Shown here piece by piece: positions 13,131 through 22,980 of a stretch of 64,000 nucleotides of DNA. The notes beneath the pieces were generated by a model that worked only from the letters and a program-made list of their open reading frames with translations, was not told the DNA's origin and searched no databases. Source of the stretch: Neospora caninum Liverpool (lineage: Eukaryota; Apicomplexa; Conoidasida; Eucoccidiorida; Sarcocystidae); NCBI RefSeq assembly GCF_000208865.1, contig NC_018388.1:744001-808000 (forward strand), in the 5' to 3' direction. Positions within the stretch are counted from its first letter, which is position 1; each line of letters starts with the position of its first letter. The position numbers were made by a program, and so were the translations under genes.

Positions 13131-16100
13131 ATGATCAATCTGCATCAGCTGTTCCGTGTTTTTTCCCGGGTCTCATCGTCGCCATCCGACCCTTCCGCGC
13201 CGAATGCGTCACTGGCGTCTGTGCCGGCTGTTCAGACTCTCTCTTCGTTCCCGACAATCCAGCAAGACCTTCTCGCTTCTCTCGCCTCTGCCTCGTTGCC
13301 TGGGCCGGACTCGGCCACCATGTCCAGCAGTCCCACGTCCCTTTTGAACTCTCCCTTCTGCGGCCTTCAACCCGCGTCTCGGAAACCTTCCTCTCTCGCC
13401 TTTCCTTCGGCCCAGCCCAAGACCCCGCCGCACCTCCCGGCCGCCTTTCCCGCCTCCGCGCTCTCGACGCCCCCGCCAAGTCTGCAAGAGCTCCTGCTCT
13501 CTTCCCCAGACCTCGCCGCCGTCGCACTGGCCTCTCTGCAGAAGCAACAGTTGCGTCTCGCACTCGGGACAGATAAAAGTGGAAGTTGTGAGGAGGGGCG
13601 ACTGGAAATGCACAGTTTGCTTCCGCGGAAAGCGATGGGTGAAGACGCAATGTGGCCGTGGCCAGCCGACCGCGAAGGCGACGGTGAGCCCGGCGCGACG
13701 CCCGGGGCAGAGCTCCCTCTCTCGCTGTCGTCTTTCCTCAACGCCAGCATGGCCCCACAAACGTCGGTCGCGCGTTCGGCCCACCTTCCGTCTTCCGACT
13801 TCTCCCTGCCAGACGAAACACTCCGCGTCGCGAATGCGCTGTCACCGGCGCTCGCGGAAAACAGCGACCGGAGCCCATCGTGTGGCGCTGCCGCTGCTCA
13901 GGCACCGCGAGCGTTTTGTTCGCTCCATCGCCCTTCCGCGTGTGTGCCACAGGACGAGGGTTCGAGAACCCTTGACGGCAACCCAGACGCGTTTCCTCGA
14001 AGGCTCACAGCGGCCTTGCCTTCTCACCCCTGCCGCGCCACCGTCCCCGGCGCAGATGCCCCAGAAGAGGTGCCGGCGTCAGGCGTGCTGACATTGGTCG
14101 CCCCCGAGACTCCAGACGCGACGGCCAAAGTCGAGTCGCGCTGCCTGTCTTCGAAGGACGGCTTGCGGCGCAGTTCCGCCGATCACGGAGACGCCCACCT
14201 GCTGTCTCCGCCCACGGGACTCACCGCCTCAGCAGGCGGTCGGCTGCTGACTGGCCCCTGCACAGAGGCCACGCGGACCACGACGACGTCGGGCAGTGCC
14301 GCTCCAGACTCGAGTTTGCCGTTTTCGCTGTTTCGAGTCGGCGACTGTGAAGGCGCAGAGCGCGCCCTTGCGATCCTTGAGGCTGCTCCTCTCAATGGCT
14401 TCAGCTTCCCCGCAGGCACCCAATCAGGTCTGGGGTGCTTTGCTGAGGGACCCGACGGGACGGAAAAGGAAGGCGGGGCGCTCCAAGGTCGCGCACGCGA
14501 GGTGTCGTTGGAGACAGGAATCGCGGTGGAGTCGTGCGCGGCAGAGGCGGGGCGCCGAGGCCATGGCGATCGCGACGGCGAGGCAGAGGCCAGCCTGCTG
14601 GTCTCTGCTTCACGCAACGGGACTTCCAAAGATGTAGCCGGGGATGGTGGGGAACTCGAATGCGGAAGAGATGACAGGATAGAGGTGGCCGAGGCCGTTG
14701 CGCCCCATGTTGCAGAGATGGACGCCCTCGCCGAAGTGGGAAACGACTCGAACAGTTTGGAGTGCTCGGCTGCAATCGAGGGGTCTGAGGGGCCGTTCCA
14801 GCGTACCGCGCCGCCCTACGTAGCGCCCGTGGCCCCGGCGGTATGCCCGAGTGCTGCGTCGGCCATACAGAGTTCCGTGGACCTGTGGAGAGAGGGCACC
14901 AGTGTGGGGAAGCTGGAGACCGAGGCAGCTGGCCGGCCCCTCGACGCAGGTACGGCTTCGCTGAAGGCCGCTCTGTGGGACGCCACGAGGCTTGCCGCAC
15001 CTGCCGCCGTTCCTTCTGCCTCGACCTCCGAAGCGCCGGCAGAAAGCCACCCAGCACGTCAAGAGCTCGTCCTTCAGGACGAACGCGACTCTGCGCATCC
15101 ACTCTTCGCCTCGTTTTCCTCGAGGTCTTCCTCAGCTGCAGCAGTCCCGGCAGGCGCCGCGGCCGGGATCGCGTCGCCCTTTCCCTCTTCCAAGACACCA
15201 AAGGCAGGAGCAAGCGAGCCGGGTCTTCTGCCTGAACATGGCGAACTGGCGAACGGTTCCCGGGCAGGGCGATCTTCTCTCTGTCTGCCTGCTGCCTCTC
15301 CGTCTTCTCTCTCTTTGCAGGACGGCTTCAGCGAGGGTGTCCCTTCGCTCGCCCGCGCCGAAGCTCCAGAGGCCGTGGCCGACGACGTGGGGCGCGACGG
15401 GGGGTCGGACACAGTCGGCGAACGGGGTGCAGCCGCTCCGGGGTCTCCGTCGAGGCACCCCTCTTCCTCGCCGTCCTCGCTGTTGCCTGGGAGCCCAGGC
15501 AGTCTCCTTCTCCTCCTGCGCAACGGGCACTCGGGGGCTGCTGCCCTCGTGGCCGCCATGCAGCAGCGCCAAGCTGCGACAGACGAGGGATTACCTGAAG
15601 AAACCGGCGCAGCGGTTTTGGCTGGAGCCGGCGAATCGCCCACCGGCGCGATGCGGCGCCCGAGCAGGGGAGAGGGCGCGCCAGTGGCGGACGGCGATCG
15701 AGGTTCAGAGAATGCACAGATTGCGGCCAAGAGCAATGGAAACAGCTCTGATGCATGTGCAACAGCCAGAGAAGGTGGGGCCGCGTCGCTTTCGACTTCT
15801 GGTGCATCAACGAACAACCCTGCATCCTCTTCGACGTCGATTCCGTCTCGGTATTCTTCGTCGCCGGCGTCTTCCGGCGTGTCCATCACCTCTTCCTCGA
15901 CACCCCCGGGACTCCCTACGCCACGCCCTGGGGGCGGGATGTCGCTTGCGCCCTCCGCCGCCTCCGCGTCGCCCGCAGCCGTGGATGCGTCGAATCTCCA
16001 GTCTCTCTTCTTGTGGGGTCCTCAGGCTTCCCCGTTGCAGCCAGGGCTGCCTGCTGAAGCCCCAGCAGCTTCTTCCTGCAGGAGCATGGGCGCCAGTGGA

Positions 16101-18254
16101 GGCCTTGGCACCACGGGGGCACCAGCGGCCGTCGCGGGTCTCTTGCAAGAGGCTTGGGGCTCTGGACCGTTCGGAGAGGGGGGGAGCGCCGATCAACTCG
16201 CGGCGCCCGCTGGTCCCTTCGGGGCAGCGACTCCGGCATCGGCCGCGTTCCACCAGCAGCTTCTTCTACTCTCGGCTGCGTTTGATCAGATAGGGTCGTC
16301 GGCCTTTCCCGGTGTGGGGGGCGACGCTTTTTTAGGCTACGGCGCACCAGGAGCCGCGCGACCTGACGCGTTGGGAATTTCGGCTGCTGCCGCGGGAGGG
16401 ACGCCGGCGTCTCTCCCAGTTCTTCTAGCTGCAGCGAATGCAGGGGTGCGCGCAGGCGGTGCGGACCAGCCCGATTTCCTGGCGCTTCTTGGAGGGAGCT
16501 CTTCGCATCACGTCCCTGGGGAACCTGCCGGTGGCGTGGCGCCGTCAACCGCCAGCGCGGGACACACGAGGGGCCTGAAGAGGCAGTATGGGCAGCAGAC
16601 ACGAGGCGCCCCGGCGTCGCAGAGCGCCAATCCGATCAGCCCAAATCGACCGGGAGAAGGCGCAGCCCAAGGCCCCGGCGGGACTGCCGTTGCCCCTGGA
16701 AGAGCAACGAAGAAACAGCGCCGAGGTCCGGCGCACAGCGCCGCCGCAGTCTCTGCCGGGGCCTCACCGGGTCTGCTGTCGGTGGGAGGATGCCCCAGTG
16801 CTCAAGGAGACGCGAAGGGCCCAAGCACCGAGGATTTCTTCTTGCAACAGCTGCAACAGAGTCGGAACTTGGTTCACGGTGCGGACAGCGCGGCTGCGGT
16901 CCCCGGTTCTGCGATGACGGCCCCAGGAAGTTGCGGCATGACGGCGCCGACAAGCTGGCCCTCCATGTTCTCCGACTGTCATACTCTGAGTGTAAATACG
17001 GGGTCGCCGTCGCCGAGTCTGTGTAACATTTCGCACGCTGGAGTTATTGGTGGTGCATCTGCCAGCAACCCTCTTGGGTCATTCCCCAGTCCAGCGTGTC
17101 TTCCGCAACTCCCTGAAACGTCGTCGACGTCGGCGGGGGGGCTGTGTGAAGCCCAGCAGACCTCCGCGGGAGGCGTCGCCGAAGCCACGGCCCTGGGGGG
17201 AGGGGTTTCGGCCATCAGTGGGCATCCGAACTCGCGTTTTCCAGGTTCAGCGGGTGGCGGCGTTGGCCCGGGTATTCTGAACCTGTCGGCGGTTTCACAG
17301 GCTGCGAACCAGACGCCGTGCTGTCCAAACAGTGGCACGGGCGCACTGCTCTCAGGCAGCGCAGCTGGAACAGGATTGTTTTTCGGAGGGACGCCGTCGT
17401 CTCTCCAGAAAGCGTCAGTTTACGCAGGTGGAGATGGAAACGTGTCTTCTAGCAGCGGCGATGCCATCGCTGCAGCGGCAATCTTGCACCTCAGAACCCT
17501 TCAGCAACTGCAAGAGCTGCAACGCCAGTTCCAGCAGAGGCCAGCGGGGGTCCTTGCGCCGCCGGTGACGCCTGCCGCGTTTCTCCCTGCTGTAGCTGTC
17601 CGTCCGTCGGCAGGTGTAGGCACCGCCGCACCTGGAACGCACAGTAACCTGGTATGCAGCAGCGCGTCTCCGATGCCGGGCGCTGCTCGGTCCACGGGTG
17701 GTCCTGAAGGGCGCGGCTCCGGCGGCGACTCAGGTCCGTCGAAACGAGGCAACGGAGGTGTCTCTTCAGGCGCGCAGCAGTTCCTGCTTCTCCAGTTGAA
17801 ACAAACCGGAAGCCACAGCAACGCCCATTCTCTCGGCGCTCAGGGGAACGCGGCGACCAGCAGCGCCGGCAACTGCGCGCCGGGAGGACCCGGCACTCAA
17901 CCGCACCACCCCGGGGTCTGTTACTCGCCCCCCAAGGATGTCTGGCGCGCGCGAATCACCGTCGATGGCCGACAGCACGAGCAGCAGTTCTCAGTGAAGC
18001 GTCACGGCTTCGAAGAGGCGCGCCTGCTGGCTGTCCAGTGGCGGGCGCACATGGAGAGTCTTCGGCTCGGAGGCGCAGCGAAGAACAAAGGGAATGCAGG
18101 CGCCTCGAGTGCTTCAGCCACCACGACCTCTCAGGCTTCCTCGCATTCTCCGCACCAGCCGCAGTTGAAGGGAGGAGGAGCCGTGGTCAGTGGGGACCCG
18201 GGTGTGTGTGACCCGACAACAGGCGCTGGAGCCGTACCTACCCGTGGACTCTGA
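13131..18254 (+). CDS. ApiAP2 transcription factor with one C-terminal AP2 domain, single exon
   Basis: This is one open frame of 1,707 residues without introns. The start ATG sits in AAAAATG, with an in-frame TGA about 45 bases upstream. Most of the protein is low-complexity sequence rich in Ser, Ala, Gly, Pro and Gln, with a Gln/Leu-rich stretch around residues 1450-1475. Near the C-terminus, about residues 1598-1645, it reads PPKDVWRARITVDGRQ, then a basic FSVKRHGFEEARLLAVQW helix. This is the three-strand plus amphipathic-helix pattern of an AP2/ERF DNA-binding domain as found in apicomplexan ApiAP2 proteins (WRARITVDG for the strands, EEARLLAVQWR for the helix). The family binds short DNA motifs in the nucleus and regulates transcription, either activating or repressing. 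I see no second AP2 domain. The exact family number cannot be told from sequence alone. Frames on the opposite strand within this gene are shadows of its biased composition. Confidence 0.88.
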   Translation: MINLHQLFRVFSRVSSSPSDPSAPNASLASVPAVQTLSSFPTIQQDLLASLASASLPGPDSATMSSSPTSLLNSPFCGLQPASRKPSSLAFPSAQPKTPPHLPAAFPASALSTPPPSLQELLLSSPDLAAVALASLQKQQLRLALGTDKSGSCEEGRLEMHSLLPRKAMGEDAMWPWPADREGDGEPGATPGAELPLSLSSFLNASMAPQTSVARSAHLPSSDFSLPDETLRVANALSPALAENSDRSPSCGAAAAQAPRAFCSLHRPSACVPQDEGSRTLDGNPDAFPRRLTAALPSHPCRATVPGADAPEEVPASGVLTLVAPETPDATAKVESRCLSSKDGLRRSSADHGDAHLLSPPTGLTASAGGRLLTGPCTEATRTTTTSGSAAPDSSLPFSLFRVGDCEGAERALAILEAAPLNGFSFPAGTQSGLGCFAEGPDGTEKEGGALQGRAREVSLETGIAVESCAAEAGRRGHGDRDGEAEASLLVSASRNGTSKDVAGDGGELECGRDDRIEVAEAVAPHVAEMDALAEVGNDSNSLECSAAIEGSEGPFQRTAPPYVAPVAPAVCPSAASAIQSSVDLWREGTSVGKLETEAAGRPLDAGTASLKAALWDATRLAAPAAVPSASTSEAPAESHPARQELVLQDERDSAHPLFASFSSRSSSAAAVPAGAAAGIASPFPSSKTPKAGASEPGLLPEHGELANGSRAGRSSLCLPAASPSSLSLQDGFSEGVPSLARAEAPEAVADDVGRDGGSDTVGERGAAAPGSPSRHPSSSPSSLLPGSPGSLLLLLRNGHSGAAALVAAMQQRQAATDEGLPEETGAAVLAGAGESPTGAMRRPSRGEGAPVADGDRGSENAQIAAKSNGNSSDACATAREGGAASLSTSGASTNNPASSSTSIPSRYSSSPASSGVSITSSSTPPGLPTPRPGGGMSLAPSAASASPAAVDASNLQSLFLWGPQASPLQPGLPAEAPAASSCRSMGASGGLGTTGAPAAVAGLLQEAWGSGPFGEGGSADQLAAPAGPFGAATPASAAFHQQLLLLSAAFDQIGSSAFPGVGGDAFLGYGAPGAARPDALGISAAAAGGTPASLPVLLAAANAGVRAGGADQPDFLALLGGSSSHHVPGEPAGGVAPSTASAGHTRGLKRQYGQQTRGAPASQSANPISPNRPGEGAAQGPGGTAVAPGRATKKQRRGPAHSAAAVSAGASPGLLSVGGCPSAQGDAKGPSTEDFFLQQLQQSRNLVHGADSAAAVPGSAMTAPGSCGMTAPTSWPSMFSDCHTLSVNTGSPSPSLCNISHAGVIGGASASNPLGSFPSPACLPQLPETSSTSAGGLCEAQQTSAGGVAEATALGGGVSAISGHPNSRFPGSAGGGVGPGILNLSAVSQAANQTPCCPNSGTGALLSGSAAGTGLFFGGTPSSLQKASVYAGGDGNVSSSSGDAIAAAAILHLRTLQQLQELQRQFQQRPAGVLAPPVTPAAFLPAVAVRPSAGVGTAAPGTHSNLVCSSASPMPGAARSTGGPEGRGSGGDSGPSKRGNGGVSSGAQQFLLLQLKQTGSHSNAHSLGAQGNAATSSAGNCAPGGPGTQPHHPGVCYSPPKDVWRARITVDGRQHEQQFSVKRHGFEEARLLAVQWRAHMESLRLGGAAKNKGNAGASSASATTTSQASSHSPHQPQLKGGGAVVSGDPGVCDPTTGAGAVPTRGL

Positions 18255-19724
18255 GGACTCCGACGGTTTTCACGGGGGGTAGGAACGGGCGAATGCGGAG
18301 TCGTCGCAGTGCGCGAGAGGGAGCGACGGTAGAGAGGAGAGGCCTCAGATGAATAACCACAGGCACGAGTTAGAACGAAAGCCAGTGAACAGGAGAAACG
18401 GAGCTTGACGTGTGGTATCGCACCCGTCGGGTGCACGCGTCTCGTAAAGGATGTCAGGGGAAACCACGAAGAACGAACGTGTTTCAAACAAGCGTGGAAT
18501 GCTCACGCGGCTTTCGGCGCCTGGTGGTGCGTTCGAATCTTAACCAAAAACGCCTCGTTTCTTCCCAGGCGTTTCCTTCTTCCTCTTGTTGTGGCCATGC
18601 CCTCGCTTTGCTTTATACAGGTGTCTGTGTTCGTTTAATCTAGCAGCACTGTTCGCACGGAAAAGCACAAGCGCAGAACGGTACGACCGCTTGGCGGGAA
18701 GAGGGGGAAGGCACAGGAGATGCCGTTCGTACTTCTCGAACGGTCGCCTCTCTCGACCCAACAGCTTTTCCATCGTGTTTATTTCTAGGTAAAGCTCATC
18801 CTGGTTGTGCTCTTGTGAGACTGAGTCCAAACGATGGCTGTAAATACGCCCTAGCAAAGGGCGATGTGTCATCAGAAGGCCGCAGGGCATCGTGCGCCGT
18901 TGCTGGCATCGGTTCTGTCCCGCGCCGGCGCATTGAGTTTTTCACCCTCGGGTCGGTTTCTTTGTTTTGATGAACGCATATTCGTCTGTTGTCCCGACGT
19001 GCGTTCATTTCCAGGGAGTGCTCCAGCGTGTTGTTCATTCGCCCTGGAGATTGCGATTTTTTCGTTTCCCAAAGTCGCTAACGGCATGTAGGTCTTTTTT
19101 AGAACACGTGCGCAAAGTTTCTCATCTCCTGTTTCTTGTAGACTTGTCTCCTTTTCCCCTTCTTTTTTTCTCTTCTTTTGGCGACTCTGCCAGGCGTTTC
19201 GTCCGTGCTCAGACACTGGTTCTTTCCCTCAAGCGATTTCTACACGCGCTCATCTCGCGCGCGGCATACCAGTTGCGATGCGACAGAAAGCACTCTAAAG
19301 ACGAGAGTCAGACAGTGGCAACCCATAATCTGAAACCATGCAGAATTTAAGCCCTTTCATTCGCCGTGACCGGTTAAGCCTTTGAAAAGAAGCGCAGTGC
19401 GTCTGTCGGAAATGCACGTGGCGGCGAGGTAATCGCCCCCGTATACGATTTAACATGTTCTCAGCGGAGGCAAAGAAATGCCGCCTCTAGCGTTGCTGCA
19501 ATGGTAAGTTTTAGGCGAGCGTGGGTCTGTGTCGCGACGGACCAACGCGGTTCCGAAGCAAACGCACCGTAGAACAGACCACAGCACAGCTGAGCCGCAG
19601 CTTTCCCTGGCTCAAGTGAGACGCCTGGGTGCTGCCCTGATTTTTGGGCTGTACAAAAATGCGGCTTCAAGCCTACCACGTCGGTAGCAACCCTATATTC
19701 CTTCTATGAAAGACCGCTGTAGGT
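18255..19724. other. Intergenic region between convergent genes
   Basis: This 1.5 kb lies between the stop of the AP2 gene and the stop of the glycosyltransferase gene on the other strand. It should hold both 3' UTRs. I see no gene or structured RNA in it. Confidence 0.6.
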
Positions 19725-22700
19725 TTAGACTGCCACTCGTCTGCGTGCCGCACCTCGTCGCTGGGCTCCTTTTGATGGAGCCCTCTTGGTTGCAGCGCGT
19801 TCAGAGTTTCCGCGCGGCGCTGTCGGCGGTTCGGGAGTTCCACTGTCGTCGAGTGAACTGCCGCTACTGAGGCCGGTACTCGACTCTGTCAGGAACCCCG
19901 ACTGCCTTTTCAGCGAGCCTCTGCGCCTTCGAGCTCCCCCGCCTTGGAGGGAGGGGGACCGCTGTTGCCGCCGCGGTCCCGTCTGACGCCCAGCCGCTGA
20001 TTTCCTTTCCCCGCCGACATCCTGGCTTTGGGTGTCGCCTTCGGCACAAAGTGAGCCAAGCAAAGCAGACTCTTTACGCATGCAAGCTAATGACGCTTGC
20101 TCTTGGAGCAAGTGCTGCAAATAGGTGGTCTGGGAATCCTGAAGGAATTCGTCAGCGCCGATGTACGATGCCGGTCCTGCCGTGCTGGCGAATTTCTCCG
20201 CTGTCTCTTCAGGTGCGCATGCACCTGCCGCTTGTTCGCTGGCTGTAGAGTGCACTCTGTTGAGATGAGGAGACTGTCCTCCAGAAACTGTTTCTGGTCG
20301 TCGGCTCAGCAGACTGCTCCAGGCTGCCACACCTAGTAGACCCAGGCCAGACATCACCAAGGAGAGAATCCACACCCAGCTCAGCGCGAGGCAGAAATGG
20401 TACAGGTGGTGTACGCCTTCGCAGACGGCCGACACAGCTGTGAGGATGGCAGCCTCAGCTGTTCGATGCAAGTCCCTCGGCGCCGCTTCCTTCTGAGTCC
20501 CCTGTCGCCACACAAAGAATGAGCCTGCGACCTCCTCTGGTGCGTCTTGGGGAATTACCGCCACGGCTACCGCAAGAATCCCTCTCAGGCTGAGAAGGCC
20601 GAGGATCTCAGCTGAGATGAAGAAGACGATGAACAGCCAAGAGACTAAACGGTCGAGCTGGGCGGTTGGCGGAAGCACCGCCTTCTTATATTTGTGGACG
20701 AACTCACGACAACAACGCGGAATCAGCGACAGGACACCGAGCTGGACGCTACGCGACGGAAGGCCCAACTGCCGTAGAAACGCATCTGCATTTCGACTTC
20801 GGGGGATGTGCACCAAGCACGGCGTCTCCCTTGTCACCGCATCCATAGCTATACGTGGCAGTGGCGAGGGCCGGAAGAAGGGAGGTGAGCAAGGAGCGCC
20901 AGAAGATGACGGGAGACTGCGGCCGCTTGTCGAAGGCAAATTAGGAGGAGCATGGATGGACTGCGCATGGGCGTCTGCGTAAGTGAGAACCGTCAAGTCG
21001 TTTCTGAACACACACGAACCGTGCAGGAAACAAGACAAAAGAAATTGTCTAAGACTCCGAGGCATCGCGGGGCGCAGGCTTCCCACAAACGATCCCGGTC
21101 GACTCTCGTTCACTGGTGTGAGGCACTGAGCACTGCCCGTCGGGAAGGCAACCGAAAATGTGGCCCCGCAGGGAACACAAGGCGCACAAATCTTCTAGTT
21201 GCAAAGTTTTGGAGTCTGCCGTGGGCCCGGTCCAACTCACAGCACCCAAACCACTTACGGAGATCGATAGCGGTGAAAAAGTGAGCAGTTCGTGTCAATT
21301 GTCACGAGAAGATCCGGCTGTGCTTGATACAGTTCTCCGAGCAACACATGCTGAGAAAGTTCTTCGGGAGCGTCGGCAAAGAGACGGATAATGTCTCGCG
21401 CGTATGCAGCAAATGCGCCTGACAGGAAAGATCAAGAATGCATAGCTCCACCAAAGGTTCCATCATAGTTGGAATGCTCCTGAGTAAGCCGCCGGGTTGT
21501 ACCGGCAAAAAATAGATTGCAAGATGCAGTACAACCGATCAGGACATCGGCGTCCCGACGGTGAGTGCTGCTGGTTTACAACCTAGCTTGGAAAGCGAGC
21601 TCTTCAAGTGTACTGATTCCCCATTCTGGCCACTTCACAGCCTCCGCACATCACAGCCACTGCTGCCACACATGGGGGTTGGATCCAGTAGGGTTACAGC
21701 TCAGCGTTGACGACGCTGCTAACGATAGGTCTGTCACTTTTCTCTCGCAACAGAGTATGCCTTGCTACGGGGTACACGTCGACTCTCGAGCCTAGCTCAC
21801 CAGCATTCAGAACCGTCAGGCACGCGCGGCTGTTTTGAGCAGCTGCACTCTGCACTGGAGGGATGTGGAGAGACAGCCGACTCTGTCGATAGTGAGCGTC
21901 CTGCTGGCCCATGCAGACGATCCTACCTCCTGGAAGGTAGGGACACCAAAGCCAAAGGGGCCTTACCACGTGGCCGACGAGATATATCACACAAATCTTC
22001 CAACCTGTGGAATGCCATCTGCCGAACCAAGGTCTATGGTTGGAGGTACCAAACGTGTGGGGAGGGCTTATCCGGGTGTCGTGCGGGTAGTGTCCGATCA
22101 TCAAGAACTGACGTTAGTTTGCGGTTCCGTAGACGTTCAGTCATTGGCCTGGGCTTCCTATATAGGCTGAAGATGAAACTTCTCTAGATGCTTTTACATG
22201 TGAAATTATCATCTCCCGTACGACCGAGTTTCTTTATTCGTCAGCAGCAGGTCGTGGTCGGCGGTTGCTACCGCAGGATATATCCAGAATAAGGAAACAT
22301 CTTAGTATGTTGGAGGCTTGATTGAATAAGTAGCTGATGCTTCGCTGCCGTCTCGTGTAGCCGGAATGTGGTCTGCGTTTCACAATTTCGTTTGTTACGC
22401 AACTTTGCGGTCTCCTCTGTTTTTGCTCTGAATCTGCGGGTGAGCCGCAGGACCAGAACAGGTACAACGAAGGCTCTGGTGATCTACGGGGTAGCGATCA
22501 CGCCTACCCTTCACTAGGACATCTCACAGGGATACTACCGTTCGGCAAAGACCTAACGTAGATGTACCGTCAAAAACGAAACAGCCACGGCATAGCCGGG
22601 AGAAGTGAAAGGACATTTGCACGCAATAGACTCTTATATGGGGTGTTGAGTGCGGGATCTGTTCACGCACCGAACTCGAGGAATTTCTCCAGAATAACCT

Positions 22701-22980
22701 CGCGCGGTTGCAGAATAACTGAGTTGAAGCCGTCGACCACGACGACTACATCGTCCAACTCGACTTCTTTGCAGAAGTCAACAACTTTCTTCAGACGCCA
22801 GCCTGGCCCTCCGCAAGCTTCACCCCAGCCCAGCAGGGTCAAATGCGTATTAAGAATTGCATTGGAGTAGAGCAAAGCCGTTGTGCACCCTTCGGCTCTT
22901 GTACAAACTGTGACCATATGGACCCTCGAGTTTTTCTGCCTAGGAGGCCAGGCGGCAGGGAGCGCCATCGAACCGACCAT
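19725..22980 (-). CDS. PLOD/procollagen-type glycosyltransferase with C-terminal membrane region (5' end tentative)
   Basis: Four exons join with matching phases: 22980(or earlier)-22671, 22004-21801, 21418-21259 and 21003-19725. The model from ATG 22980 gives 650 residues. Residues 19-95 match the glycosyltransferase domain of lysyl hydroxylase/PLOD enzymes: HMVTVCT, then LTLLGWGEACGG, then DDVVVVVDGFNSVIL. The next exons supply VLNAGAFAAYARDI, equivalent to the LN(S/A)GxFIGYA motif, then VTIDTNCSLF, equivalent to the IxLDxxCxIFQ motif. The last exon has LVHIPRSRNADAFLRQL where the family has a HGNG segment. It then has two hydrophobic stretches at about residues 345-375 and 410-455 and a hydrophilic Ser/Arg-rich tail. 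The family transfers Glc or Gal from UDP-sugar in the secretory pathway. The usual DxxD metal site reads D-G-F-N (D83, N86). An open frame continues upstream to about 23239, so a longer N-terminus is likely. Confidence 0.7.

Noticed and set aside
13135..18000. Many long frames on the - strand and in other + strand frames across the AP2 gene (up to about 430 codons)
   Set aside because: They follow from the GC-rich third positions and low-complexity sequence of the AP2 gene, have no motifs, and end at random.
19725..21113. The 462-codon - strand frame as a separate membrane-protein gene
   Set aside because: A pyrimidine-rich acceptor at 21004 and agreeing phase make it the last exon of the PLOD-like gene. 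The part before 21003 is intron.
21158..22187. + strand frames across the glycosyltransferase exons
   Set aside because: They lack motifs and lie opposite exons with well-supported splice sites and family motifs.
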